Origin: JBECKS01 sp040235395
GTDB lineage: Bacteria; Pseudomonadota; Gammaproteobacteria; Pseudomonadales; JBECKS01
Direction of reading: 5' to 3'
DNA: 59,187 nt
Assembly: GCA_040235395.1 (NCBI GenBank)
Contig: JBECKS010000079.1
Location: 1 to 59,187, forward strand
The notes below the pieces were generated by a model, which saw only the letters and a program-made list of their open reading frames with translations, was not told the origin of the DNA and did no database searches. This document shows positions 34,650 through 44,387 of the stretch, piece by piece. How positions within the stretch are numbered: the first letter of the stretch is position 1; the number at the start of each line of letters is the position of its first letter. The position numbers and the translations under genes are program-made.

Positions 34650-37082
34650 ATGAAAAATAAGACCCTAGCAATTTCCCTCGTCGGCTTGTTTGTACTTTAC
34701 TGTCTGCTAATGGCTGTGCTGGTTCCCATCATCGCAAAACCCATCATTAGCGAACAGGCTAGAAATTTCATCCATGGCAATGTTCAAGTAGAAGATATTG
34801 ATATTAATCCACTCACGAATAGCATCTCTATTTTCGGTCTTGTGGTAAGCAACGAAGAAGATAAAACCCTCATCAGTCTGGATCATGCTTTTATCGACCT
34901 CGACATACTTTCGATAGTAGCACTGCAAGTCAATGTCGAAATCCTTGAGCTTGATGGTTTACAGATATTTACACCTGGAAGCAGACTTCTTCACCTTCCT
35001 AATCTCGTTGTTAATGACACGGCTGTTCGACTCTTTTCCAACAGTGTCACCATTGAGAATGCAGCCCTTAACAATCTGAAATTATCACCTTCACTTGGCA
35101 AGAATGGTGGCAACGTTGATGAATTATTAGCGGAAGTTGACAGATTACTGATAGTTGAAGAAACAGAAAGTCCTAATGAAAACGAAACGGTAAACCTTGA
35201 AACAGAAGAATCCGACAGTGACGACAAGCCTGACCAACAAGCCGAACAAAGCGAAGTAATTTCAGAAGCTGCTGAAGAAACAAGCACAGAAACAACTCAA
35301 GCTGACTCATCAACAAACTCACCTGAAGCTCAAACTGAAATGCAGGCAGGCAATCAAGCAGAGAGTAAAGCGCCAGAAGATCAGGCTGAAAACCCAACAG
35401 AGGAAATCGCAGATAGCTCAGTTGATAACGAATCAAGTGATGATGAATCGCCATGGCTTCTCACCATCAATCAGTTCGCAATTAACCAGGCAAGTATTGA
35501 GTTAAGCGATAGCATGAACAGCGAAGAGGCTTTGATAACCGAAATCAATGATATCAACCTGAACACACAGAATATTGTGATTGATTTTTCACAGGATCTT
35601 CAATTCAAGCTTTCACTCAAGGCTTTAGACAGCGAAATAAACTTAAGCGGTACCGCTAATCCCATTAGCATGAACAACTCCATTAAGTATGACCTTGGTC
35701 AAATCAATCTGGTTGCTGCCAACAATTATGTCGAACTCTATTCTCATGCAAGCATCAATTCTGGTTTACTCCATAGCTCGGGGTTAATTGAAACATCCAG
35801 AGTGAGCGCTGAGGAAAGCAAAGAACCTGTGCTATCGGTAAAAATCACCAACAATACAAATCTTGTTGATTTAAATATTGCTCACAAAAATTTTAAGCAG
35901 CCCTTAATTGCTTGCCCTCTTATCGAAAGCAACAACCTTGAATTCAAGCTCCCTGAAAATTCTATTTCACTGGAATCCTTTCTGCTTGACCAGTGCAAGG
36001 TTACCGTTGTTATGAGGAAAAATGGCACGAGCAATACGGATCTGGTTATCGAAAGCACTGAAAAACAGGAAGAAAAAACTGATAAAACCAAAAAAGAAGA
36101 AAATAAGAAATCAACTGCAGAAAGCAACATGCAAATTGCTGTTCAATCCATCAAACTAACAAACAATCAGGTCATCATCAGGGATTTCACTCAAGGTGAT
36201 GAAGTTAACCTTGCTATCGCCCCCATTAACGCAGCAATCACTAATCTTTCAGCAGGTGACAAATTTCTCACCAAGGTTTCCCTTGATGCGAAAATTAACA
36301 AACACGCGCCACTAAGCATTAAAGGTAAAGGTAATTTCCTTAACCCCAAACTTTCTAGCGATATACAAACCAAACTGGACAACATGGGCTTAACTGTTTT
36401 TTCTCCCTACACCTTAAACCTGAGTAGTCGCCCGCTTGAAAAAGGCACTTTAACTCTGGACATTGATGTCAAGATTGATGAAAACAAACTTGATAGTCAG
36501 AACCACGCCTTGCTTGCGGGCTTCCAGCTTGGCAAGAAACAGGAGCATGAGGGCGCTAGCAAACTTCCTATTGCTCTTGCGGTTGCAGTACTACGCGACA
36601 ACGATGGCAACATTAATGTTGATATTCCAGTGAGCGGCGATCTGGACGACCCATCTTTCAGTGTCGCCAAGCAGGTAATCAAAGTAATCACCAATCTCAT
36701 TACAAAAGCGGCTACCGCAGCCTTCTCAATGCTTGGTGACGCAGTTAGCGGTGAAAACAATACTAATTCAAAAGAAATCATTTTCGTCGACAATACCAGC
36801 ACCTTAAGTGACGAACAGACTAAAACCGTTCAGGCTCTGGCAACCACACTCAAAGCCCATCAGGAACTTGCTCTCAATATCAAATCATTCGTTGGTCAAG
36901 TTGAAGCTAGCCTGTTAACACCAGAGCAGCAGCTGACGCTTCAAAATCAACGTATTAATAGCTTTAAACAAACTATTATCAAGTTAGGTGCGTTGGAGCA
37001 ACAGATTGTTTTTGAACAGGACCTTTCAACAGTGGAAACCAGTACACAAGGAAAACTGGAGTTATCTTTCTTTGCATTCTAG
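34650..37082 (+). CDS. DUF748 AsmA-type envelope protein with acidic insertion
   Basis: 810 residues. One N-terminal membrane helix (LAISLVGLFVLYCLLMAVLVPIIA), then the DUF748 beginning (ISEQARNFIHGNVQVEDIDINPLTNSISIFGLVV). AsmA/DUF748 proteins are periplasmic bridges thought to carry lipids between the membranes. Residues about 165-265 are a low-complexity acidic Glu/Gln/Ser/Asp stretch that interrupts the repeat, and a second Lys/Glu-rich stretch lies near 470-490. The C-terminus (VAVLRDNDGNINVDIPVSGDLDDPSFS) is the conserved DUF748 end. The HAD gene overlaps its last codons. Confidence 0.88.
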   Translation: MKNKTLAISLVGLFVLYCLLMAVLVPIIAKPIISEQARNFIHGNVQVEDIDINPLTNSISIFGLVVSNEEDKTLISLDHAFIDLDILSIVALQVNVEILELDGLQIFTPGSRLLHLPNLVVNDTAVRLFSNSVTIENAALNNLKLSPSLGKNGGNVDELLAEVDRLLIVEETESPNENETVNLETEESDSDDKPDQQAEQSEVISEAAEETSTETTQADSSTNSPEAQTEMQAGNQAESKAPEDQAENPTEEIADSSVDNESSDDESPWLLTINQFAINQASIELSDSMNSEEALITEINDINLNTQNIVIDFSQDLQFKLSLKALDSEINLSGTANPISMNNSIKYDLGQINLVAANNYVELYSHASINSGLLHSSGLIETSRVSAEESKEPVLSVKITNNTNLVDLNIAHKNFKQPLIACPLIESNNLEFKLPENSISLESFLLDQCKVTVVMRKNGTSNTDLVIESTEKQEEKTDKTKKEENKKSTAESNMQIAVQSIKLTNNQVIIRDFTQGDEVNLAIAPINAAITNLSAGDKFLTKVSLDAKINKHAPLSIKGKGNFLNPKLSSDIQTKLDNMGLTVFSPYTLNLSSRPLEKGTLTLDIDVKIDENKLDSQNHALLAGFQLGKKQEHEGASKLPIALAVAVLRDNDGNINVDIPVSGDLDDPSFSVAKQVIKVITNLITKAATAAFSMLGDAVSGENNTNSKEIIFVDNTSTLSDEQTKTVQALATTLKAHQELALNIKSFVGQVEASLLTPEQQLTLQNQRINSFKQTIIKLGALEQQIVFEQDLSTVETSTQGKLELSFFAF

Positions 37083-37692
37083 AAATCAGATTCAACTGAT
37101 TTTATTTGATCTGGGCAATGTTCTCGTCGAACTTGATGGCTTCCCCTGGTTCAAACATCAAAACAACAAACTAAAACTTGATGAGATTCATCAACGTTGG
37201 CTAGCTCTCGACAGTGTTCGTTTATTTGAAACTGGAAAAATAGATGAAGACTGTTTTTTTCAACAAGCATTCAGCGAACTTTCTCTGGATAAACAGGACG
37301 AAACTATTGATAGTTTTTCAGAAAAATATCGCAACTGGGTAATCAACTTTTATCCCGGCACAAGAGAACTTCTTCAGGAACTTCAAAGCAAATTCCAGAT
37401 AGCCTGCCTTTCCAATACCAACCCTTATCACATCCGGCATTTGAAAAATGTGAGCAATGAACTCGATTTATTTGAACATTGTTTTTTCTCACATGAAATC
37501 GGACATATAAAACCAGACCCGCAGGCTTTCTGGCATGTCATGAAGAAACTTTCTATAGAACCGGAAAACATTCTTTTTCTGGATGACAGTAGAGATAACG
37601 TACTTGCCGCAAAGCAATGCGGCATGCAGGCTGCACAGGTACTTGGCCTTGAAGAAGTGAAACAAGTGCTATACCAACTCATGGCCATTTAG
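37072..37692 (+). CDS. HAD-superfamily phosphatase, YihX-like
   Basis: 206 residues from a TTG at 37072, placed 10 nt after TGGAG. The longer in-frame ATG (36988) would run 84 nt further back inside the upstream gene and adds residues unlike the family. Nucleophile Asp13 in ILFDLGNVL (the DLGN form of subfamily IA), CLSNTN motif II, Lys in GHIKPDP and FLDDSRDN motif IV. Probably dephosphorylates a small sugar phosphate. It overlaps the DUF748 gene by 11 nt. Confidence 0.85.
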   Translation: MHSRNQIQLILFDLGNVLVELDGFPWFKHQNNKLKLDEIHQRWLALDSVRLFETGKIDEDCFFQQAFSELSLDKQDETIDSFSEKYRNWVINFYPGTRELLQELQSKFQIACLSNTNPYHIRHLKNVSNELDLFEHCFFSHEIGHIKPDPQAFWHVMKKLSIEPENILFLDDSRDNVLAAKQCGMQAAQVLGLEEVKQVLYQLMAI

Positions 37693-37830
37693 TCTAACCA
37701 GCCATTTAAGTTGGCAAAATGCCTGACTTTATAAGCTACAAACTATAGCTCTTCACTCTGGCTTGTATTAGCCTTACTCACCACCCGCCACATAATAAGA
37801 TAGACATAAATCTACTGGATGGATACCAAC

Positions 37831-39951
37831 ATGAAAAAAGTCTTAATAAGCAGTCTGCTGCTGTTATGCATGACGCCTTCACTGTTCGCCGGAGAGGAAT
37901 CTGAAAGTGAAAGCTTGAGTGTGATGGAAAAAATTGTCCAGAGTAATCTTGGTCGTGATGTTGCCTTTAGCTTTCATCCTAAAATGCTAGGCATGTCTGG
38001 TATCGATCTCGATAATTTCCGAATTGGTGAGAATGCAGAATATCTGAAAGAACATCCCTACCTGAGCCCCTGGGCTTTTAGCTCTGAAAGAACCAGCGTA
38101 CGTTACAACCCTTTTGCAATTTTCCTTGGAAGAATCAGCCTTACCGAAGTTGAGGTTATTAATCCGCAAGTACAGATAGCACTTGATGCGCGCCTTCGTC
38201 ATAACTTCGAAGACATTCTGGCAAAACAAAAGGAAAACCGTTTTTCCAATTGGGTTCGCACACACCAGGTAATCGTCAAGAACATGCATTTCAATATCTA
38301 TAGCGAACTCATGTTTTCGCAACCAATTAAATATGAAGTCAATGACATTAATGTTGATATCCGAAATGTTATTAAAGGAAAAGTAGCTACTGTTGATATC
38401 TCTGCAAATACACCAGGATCAAACAGGCAGAATGTTGATATACGTGGGACTGTTGGTCCGATTGTATCCATCGGTTACATAGAAGAATCCCCAATGGATC
38501 TACAGTTCAGGGTTAAAGATGCACCAATGGAATTTGAGTTAGCCAATATTCCAGATTCCATCACCCAGAATAGGCTCTACCGCAGGACCTTGGCATTACC
38601 AGAAAGTGGTTTTGCCAATATGAGTTACGACCTTGTTGGTGATGTGTGGAAAAAGCTCGATGTAACAGGCAATGTTCGTCTTGATAATATTGTTATGGCT
38701 TCCATTGACAAAACCCTTAAAGGAAAACCCTTTAATGTCACAATCTCGAGTAATACCAACATCAGCTTAAACAAGCAGACTTCGAATATCGAAAATGTAT
38801 CTATCGACATCAATGGCTCACAACTAATACTTGATGGACAGATCAATCAAATTCTTGATAACCCCGAAGCAAATCTTTACCTGAGATCAAACACAATCAA
38901 TCTTGCAGAATTTAATGATATCTATCCTTTTATTAGTGATATTTACAAAATAAAACTTAACAAAGGGACAACTCAACTTGACCTAAAGACTTCTGGCAAT
39001 CTCGAACAGGGGCTAGCCTTGAATGGATTCTTTAAGACAAACGACATGCAACTTTCCTCACTAAAAAATGGCAGGAGAGGTAAGACGCTTAATTCATCTC
39101 TGGAATTAACAAAACCCATCATCTATTACGCTCGTGACAACAAGCTCTCAATGGAAAGCATGGATTTAAAAATTGCTAACAGTGTAATCAATATGAGCGG
39201 TGGCGTTGATGATCTAACACTCATTGACAGGAAACTGAAGGTGACAGTGAAATCTGATGCACTCGACATAACTGCCATGCATGAATTTGCTCCTTTTTAT
39301 GATGAATATCTTCCCGATGAATTAATTTACAAAGGCTTCTTTTCCTTTAAAGCACTTTTTGAGGGAAATCTGAATCAGGCAACAATTAATGGAAAAGCAG
39401 ATTTCAGTCGCTTGAATTTTTCAATCAAGAATTTTGCAAGAAAACCTGGTAGAAGTCGTTTTGATGTCGATTACTCTGGAAAATTCAACGAAGACCTAAG
39501 TCTGGACGGCGAAGCCTCATTCGTTTGGGAAAAGGGAGAATTTGATAATTCCGTTATTTTTATAGAAAGCCTTTCCTACCTTCTGGGAAAACCTAGTGAA
39601 AAAAGCCGACAGTACATGGCCAGTATCGACCCCAACCAGATCCACTTCGAAAAAGCCTCTGGGAAAATTTCCATCATCGATAACACTCAAGTCAAACTTA
39701 ATATGAACATTAAAGGAATCAGCAATAGCAAGCAGAAACAGGTCGACATGAACTTAAGCGGCAAAATTGGCATTGAGAAATATGACTTGCAATTGTCTGG
39801 AGAAATACAAATACCAAGAGAAAGTTATAAAGAAATACTAAGCATTAACCCTGATGCAAAACGATACTTAAGTAAGGATGGGGCTTATCTTGTTCTTCCG
39901 TTAAAACTCCAGGGAACCATTAGCAATCCAAAGCTTTCACTTAACGTATAG
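37831..39951 (+). CDS. AsmA/TamB-like repetitive beta protein, periplasmic
   Basis: 706 residues from ATG 37831; an ATG four codons earlier is also possible. Signal peptide KKVLISSLLLLCMTPSLFAG with apparent cleavage, so no obvious membrane anchor, unlike most AsmA proteins. The body is a long series of amphipathic beta strands with N-x-S/D-I turns (FNVTISSNTNISLNKQTSNIENVSIDING), and the end LPLKLQGTISNPKLSLNV is the typical AsmA/DUF748 terminus. A periplasmic lipid-bridge or barrel-assembly role is the family expectation. Confidence 0.8.
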   Translation: MKKVLISSLLLLCMTPSLFAGEESESESLSVMEKIVQSNLGRDVAFSFHPKMLGMSGIDLDNFRIGENAEYLKEHPYLSPWAFSSERTSVRYNPFAIFLGRISLTEVEVINPQVQIALDARLRHNFEDILAKQKENRFSNWVRTHQVIVKNMHFNIYSELMFSQPIKYEVNDINVDIRNVIKGKVATVDISANTPGSNRQNVDIRGTVGPIVSIGYIEESPMDLQFRVKDAPMEFELANIPDSITQNRLYRRTLALPESGFANMSYDLVGDVWKKLDVTGNVRLDNIVMASIDKTLKGKPFNVTISSNTNISLNKQTSNIENVSIDINGSQLILDGQINQILDNPEANLYLRSNTINLAEFNDIYPFISDIYKIKLNKGTTQLDLKTSGNLEQGLALNGFFKTNDMQLSSLKNGRRGKTLNSSLELTKPIIYYARDNKLSMESMDLKIANSVINMSGGVDDLTLIDRKLKVTVKSDALDITAMHEFAPFYDEYLPDELIYKGFFSFKALFEGNLNQATINGKADFSRLNFSIKNFARKPGRSRFDVDYSGKFNEDLSLDGEASFVWEKGEFDNSVIFIESLSYLLGKPSEKSRQYMASIDPNQIHFEKASGKISIIDNTQVKLNMNIKGISNSKQKQVDMNLSGKIGIEKYDLQLSGEIQIPRESYKEILSINPDAKRYLSKDGAYLVLPLKLQGTISNPKLSLNV

Positions 39952-40018
39952 ACTTATGCTTGATTGATGTAAAAGATGAAAACCCCTAAGATGCTTAGAT
40001 TTAAAGAGGAGGCTGATA

Positions 40019-40507
40019 ATGGCATTCACATGTAGGGAAGAAGGATTACATTTTCTCAAAACTGCACCAAGAAAGGTGATTAATGTTGTTGAGATTGAAA
40101 GCACGCCAGAAAAAATTTTTCAGGTTTTTGAAGACGCCCACGCCTGGACCGAGTGGTTTGAAGGAATAACCAATGTTGAATGGACCAGCCCCAAACCTTT
40201 TGGTGTTGGTACAACAAGAACCGTAAGTCTTGGTCAATTAAAAGTATGGGAACATTTTTTTATTTGGGAAGAAAACAAACGCCTCAGTTTTTACTTCACC
40301 CAAACCAGCCTTCCCTTTGTTAAAGCACTGGTTGAAGACTACCAACTTGAAGCAATAGACGACTTACATACACGCTTCACCTACACTGTTGCCTACGAAC
40401 CCTCCCTCCCACTTTTATTAAGCGGACCCTTGGGGAAAAGCGCTTTAAAACGAAATTTTGGTCGTGCAGCAAAATCACTCGCAGCGTACATGAAATCAAA
40501 AGCCTAG
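40019..40507 (+). CDS. SRPBCC (START-like) domain protein
   Basis: 162 residues. VEIESTPEKIFQVFEDAHAWTEWFEGI, then TRTVSLGQLKVWEHFFIWEENKRLSFYFT, is the polyketide cyclase/SRPBCC lipid-binding fold. No signal peptide. GAGGAGG ribosome-binding site. Binds a hydrophobic ligand; which one is unknown. It heads a group with an alpha/beta hydrolase (20 nt gap), a MAPEG protein and a YejM-like protein. Confidence 0.85.
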   Translation: MAFTCREEGLHFLKTAPRKVINVVEIESTPEKIFQVFEDAHAWTEWFEGITNVEWTSPKPFGVGTTRTVSLGQLKVWEHFFIWEENKRLSFYFTQTSLPFVKALVEDYQLEAIDDLHTRFTYTVAYEPSLPLLLSGPLGKSALKRNFGRAAKSLAAYMKSKA

Positions 40508-40527
40508 CGAGCTTTCGGAACTTACTC

Positions 40528-41280
40528 ATGGACGCTAATATCACCCAATTTGCTCATCGTGGTAACTATGAAGCCAAACTGTGTTTCAAAAGTTATTATT
40601 GCGTTTACTACCCAAAGGAAAAAATTGAAGCAAGAGAAACATGCAAGACCATCATCTGGTCAAATGGAACATTTGCAATTCCCTGGATTTATCATGCCTT
40701 ATTAAAACATCTTGCTTCATGGGGGTATGTGGTGGTTGCCTCATGGAGCCCATTCACTTTTCTGGATCAAGCCCTACTTAAAGGTGGCATCAAATTCTGC
40801 AACAGAATTAATCAGGAAGATGAACGCTTCAAAGGTTTGATTGATGTTGAAAATCTCGGCGTTACTGGCCACTCCCAAGGTGGCGGTGTCTCATTATTCC
40901 TTGCACGTCTTGCCAATATAAAAGCCTGTGTAGCTATTGAGCCCGCACCCATCTCCTGTAAAAAAGTAAACACGCCACTTCTGATTCTCGCAGGCAGTCT
41001 GGATGTACTTGCCTGGGCATTCATGGTGTTTCTGATTTGCTTTAAAACCGCACAAAGGCAGGTTTACTGGCTTAAGCACAAGCGATCAGGCCACCTTATG
41101 CCACTTGGGAATGCTGGTGTCATGCGTACTCCCATTTGTGCATTTTTTGAATGGCATTTACACAACAATAATCAAGCTAAAATATGTTTTGATGAACCTG
41201 AGAAAAATTTTCCAGAAAACGCACATTGGGAATACAAAACAAAAAATGCACTTGCTTATCCTACACAAAACACTGGTTAA
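40528..41280 (+). CDS. Alpha/beta hydrolase, dienelactone/cutinase-like
   Basis: 250 residues, no signal peptide. Nucleophile Ser116 in GVTGHSQGGG, acid Asp in LAGSLDVLAW, His in RSGHLMPLG. The arrangement, with TIIWSNGTFAIPWIYHALLKHLASWGYVVVA before the nucleophile, resembles chlorophyllase/PET-hydrolase-like esterases. Cytoplasmic esterase of unknown substrate; coupled to the SRPBCC gene. Confidence 0.85.
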   Translation: MDANITQFAHRGNYEAKLCFKSYYCVYYPKEKIEARETCKTIIWSNGTFAIPWIYHALLKHLASWGYVVVASWSPFTFLDQALLKGGIKFCNRINQEDERFKGLIDVENLGVTGHSQGGGVSLFLARLANIKACVAIEPAPISCKKVNTPLLILAGSLDVLAWAFMVFLICFKTAQRQVYWLKHKRSGHLMPLGNAGVMRTPICAFFEWHLHNNNQAKICFDEPEKNFPENAHWEYKTKNALAYPTQNTG

Positions 41281-41286
41281 CATATC

Positions 41287-41718
41287 ATGCAAAATGAAAT
41301 CATCCTTTTACCCGCAGCCTTGCTTGCAATCCTAACAATACTGGCATGGATAAGACTTTTTATGGTTCGAATTCCAGCCATGCAGAAAGCAAACGTCGAT
41401 ATTAAAATTGTTCGCTCTCAAAAAATGAAAGAGCTACTGCCGGAAGAAGCAAATATTCCCTCTGAGCATTTCGTAAACCTGTTTGAAGTGCCTGTTCTTT
41501 TTTATTGTCTTAGTGTTTTCCTCTTCATCACACACTCAATCACCCCCTTTTATGTTTATGGTTGTTTTACTTATGTAGGGCTACGTTATCTGCATAGTTT
41601 TATTCATCTTGGCTATAACAATGTTATGCACCGTTTCATCATCTACTTACTGAGCTGTCTTGTTTTATGGCTCATGTGGATTAATTTTACCTGGGATTTA
41701 CTGGGGAAAATCGCATAA
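41287..41718 (+). CDS. MAPEG-family membrane protein
   Basis: 143 residues, four membrane helices. NLFEVPVLFYCLSVFLF and RYLHSFIHLGYNNVMHRF are the MAPEG signature (glutathione-linked eicosanoid-metabolism family). In bacteria the substrate is usually unknown. The stop codon abuts the start of the YejM-like gene, suggesting coupling. Confidence 0.88.
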   Translation: MQNEIILLPAALLAILTILAWIRLFMVRIPAMQKANVDIKIVRSQKMKELLPEEANIPSEHFVNLFEVPVLFYCLSVFLFITHSITPFYVYGCFTYVGLRYLHSFIHLGYNNVMHRFIIYLLSCLVLWLMWINFTWDLLGKIA

Positions 41719-43575
41719 ATGAAACCATCCCCATTTTCAGTTGAGACCTCGTGGTTTCTTATTATCTGTTTTATTAATGCTTCTATTGCAAGCTTTCTAA
41801 GCCTGAATGGTTTTCCTGAGCATCTTATATTCTGGTCTATCCAAAGCCTGCTGTTTTCCTTAACCGCCTGCATTGGTCACTTTACTTTCCTGTTCCTGGC
41901 TCTTTCATTTCCCTTCTGGGTTTTAGGGCTTTTCATTACTGACAAACGTGTCAGCAACAGCCTGATACTCATCTGCAACATTTCGCTACTAATGCTCATC
42001 TATATTGATGCACGCATATTCGAGCTGTATAAATTTCATCTGAATAGCGTAGTTATTGAATTAATATCAGGAGGCGCACTTCAGGAGGTTTTTGCATTTG
42101 ATTTTCTGAGATGGAGCTTCTTCATACTCTTTGCAGCCATCATGATTATTCTGGAAGTTAGCGTTGGCATCTTTCTCCTTAGGTACCTGAATCGTTCATC
42201 TTATAAATCCATTTTCGCAATACTTATTCTGCTTACCTTCCTTACATCCGCCACTGTAAGCCAGACAATTTATATTTTTAGTGATGCTAGAGGCGATACC
42301 ACCATCACAGATTTGAAGCGTTATATTCCCTGGCCACAAACCATTACCGCAAAATCAAGGCTAAAAGACTGGGGACTAACGGTCAGAGAAAACAATAACA
42401 AGAAAATTGGATCATTTACTAAAGAACTGAATTACCCAAAACAAGCTTTAGCGTGCACGGCGGAAGCACCTTACAACCTTGTCTTTATTGTGGTGGATGC
42501 ACTCAGGTTTGACATGCTCGACAAAGAAGTCATGCCATATTCATGGGAAATGGCGCAAGCAGCTCACAGCTACAACGAGCATTACAGCCTTTCCAACTCA
42601 ACACGTTTTGGTTTGTTTAGTCTAATCTATGGTTTAACTGGTAATTACTGGAACAGCATTGCAAATAATCAACAGGAAAGCGTATTCATCAACACTCTCG
42701 CCACACATGGTTATCAATTTAATATAGCCAGCTCATCACCACTTTTTGGTCCCGAATTTAATCGTACCGTTTTTTCGGATGTAAGCGATCAATTAAAACT
42801 AGCTCCATCCAAAGAACCTGCCCATAAAAAAGACGCCCACATCACAAATGATTTAAAAGAATTTCTAGATAATAGAAACCAGAGCGAAGCATTCTTCTCT
42901 TTCGTCTTTTATGATTCTCCTGGCGCTTACTCTTATCCTGATAAATTCAAGGAAAAGTTTAAACCCAGCTGGGAGAAAATAAATTACCTTGAACTGGATA
43001 ACGATTTCGATGCAAGCAAGTTCCTGAATCGATATAAAAACTCAGTTGCTTATACGGATTCACTTTTAGGTGAAATTTTCAAAACCATTAAGAGTAAAGC
43101 ACTTCTTGAAAACACCATTATTGTTTTAACGAGCACCCATGGGCAGGAGTTTAATGAAACAGGAAAAAATTTCTGGGGTCATAATGGCAATTTCTCTGTT
43201 TATCAAACCAAAGTACCTTTGTTTATCTACTGGCCTGAAAATCATCCATTGCATGGGCAACAACAATTCAAGAACCAGACTGCCAGCATAGACCTGGCAC
43301 CTACACTGATGAATCATATGTTTTCCTGCAACAACGCTGTATCAGATTACAGTTTGGGATATGACCTATATGCTAGCCAGAACAACTATGCTCGCCCTCT
43401 CTTATTTGAAAGCTGGTCTCAACGAGCAATTATGGGCTTAGATTACATCATGGTTTCTTATGATGCGGGCGGAAACGAATACTTTGATAGAAATTATCAG
43501 CGCAAGGAAAATTTCAGTGCACCGCAGGAAGACTTGTCAGCAATTTTTAAACAGATGTCTGCTTTCAACAAATAA
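41719..43575 (+). CDS. YejM/PbgA (LapC)-like inner-membrane sulfatase-fold protein
   Basis: 618 residues: N-terminal DUF3413 region with five membrane helices (to about 185), then a periplasmic alkaline-phosphatase/sulfatase-like domain (YNLVFIVVDALRFDML at about 258-273, HYSLSNSTRFGLFSLIYGL, LTSTHGQEF, WGHNGNFS). This is the architecture of YejM/PbgA, which reports LPS levels to LapB and so controls LpxC. Catalytic residues of true sulfatases are not all kept. Its presence with MAPEG and AsmA-type genes gives the region an envelope-lipid flavour. Confidence 0.9.
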   Translation: MKPSPFSVETSWFLIICFINASIASFLSLNGFPEHLIFWSIQSLLFSLTACIGHFTFLFLALSFPFWVLGLFITDKRVSNSLILICNISLLMLIYIDARIFELYKFHLNSVVIELISGGALQEVFAFDFLRWSFFILFAAIMIILEVSVGIFLLRYLNRSSYKSIFAILILLTFLTSATVSQTIYIFSDARGDTTITDLKRYIPWPQTITAKSRLKDWGLTVRENNNKKIGSFTKELNYPKQALACTAEAPYNLVFIVVDALRFDMLDKEVMPYSWEMAQAAHSYNEHYSLSNSTRFGLFSLIYGLTGNYWNSIANNQQESVFINTLATHGYQFNIASSSPLFGPEFNRTVFSDVSDQLKLAPSKEPAHKKDAHITNDLKEFLDNRNQSEAFFSFVFYDSPGAYSYPDKFKEKFKPSWEKINYLELDNDFDASKFLNRYKNSVAYTDSLLGEIFKTIKSKALLENTIIVLTSTHGQEFNETGKNFWGHNGNFSVYQTKVPLFIYWPENHPLHGQQQFKNQTASIDLAPTLMNHMFSCNNAVSDYSLGYDLYASQNNYARPLLFESWSQRAIMGLDYIMVSYDAGGNEYFDRNYQRKENFSAPQEDLSAIFKQMSAFNK

Positions 43576-43602
43576 GCTAATCAAGCTAAACAGAAAGAAA
43601 AA

Positions 43603-44193
43603 CTATCGCCTGCTAGTAGCAAGCATCGCTAAAGTCTCACGATTTTTACTGAATGAATGCAGCGAAGTATAAAGCACCGCCATCTCTCTCGGTGTGTAAG
43701 GCATCTCTTCCATCATCCAGTGCTTAATCATATGGAAATGAGAACCTACAGTGTGATCAACAATGAATTCCACAAGTTTTGGATCGTTAACCTTCACTTC
43801 AAGTCTACGCAGAACGTGTCCTAAGGCACGATTAACATACTGTCTAAAGCGTTTGTAAATTAAATCATCAACACCCGCTTCGAGAATCATTCTCATGATT
43901 TTGTAATTATCCGCCCAACGCTGATAAAGCATTTCAACCACTTTTTCAGCCTGATTAATGTCGATTATCATGGGCTGGATTTGATCAAAGTAGTGTTCAA
44001 AGCCTTCATCCATAAAGCTCATCAATAACTCATCCTTTGAACGAAAGTAGGTATAAAAAGTCTGTCTGGCAATGGATGCCCGATCAGTAATATCCCCAAT
44101 GCCTATTTTCTTATAGGGGTGTTCATTCATCAGCTCCAGGAAAGAACTTCTAATCGTCTCGAATGTTGCCTGACTTTTACTTGAAGGCTCCAT
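43603..44193 (-). CDS. TetR-family transcriptional regulator
   Basis: 196 residues from the ATG at 44193, the one with AGGA upstream (11 nt); in-frame ATGs at 44205, 44211 and a codon at 44241 could extend it. HTH region YKKIGIGDITDRASIARQTFYTYFRSKDELL in the first 60 residues; the rest is a helical ligand-binding domain. Convergent with the YejM-like gene and divergent from the adenylate cyclase (about 190 nt), so either neighbour may be a target. Confidence 0.9.
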   Translation of the reverse strand: MEPSSKSQATFETIRSSFLELMNEHPYKKIGIGDITDRASIARQTFYTYFRSKDELLMSFMDEGFEHYFDQIQPMIIDINQAEKVVEMLYQRWADNYKIMRMILEAGVDDLIYKRFRQYVNRALGHVLRRLEVKVNDPKLVEFIVDHTVGSHFHMIKHWMMEEMPYTPREMAVLYTSLHSFSKNRETLAMLATSRR

Positions 44194-44387
44194 AGCACTA
44201 GCCATCCTCATAATTGATGCAGTTATGAAACAGTGGTTCAACGGGGTCAGCCCGCCAGCGAGGACAATATCATAATCTGTCTAGAGCTATAATCCTAAGA
44301 CTTTTTACTGTCAGGGCGCCCTTACTTTCTTTGACAGGCAAGCCTTTGCAAACCACACTCTAGCCTTTCAAATCCATCAGAAGCATT

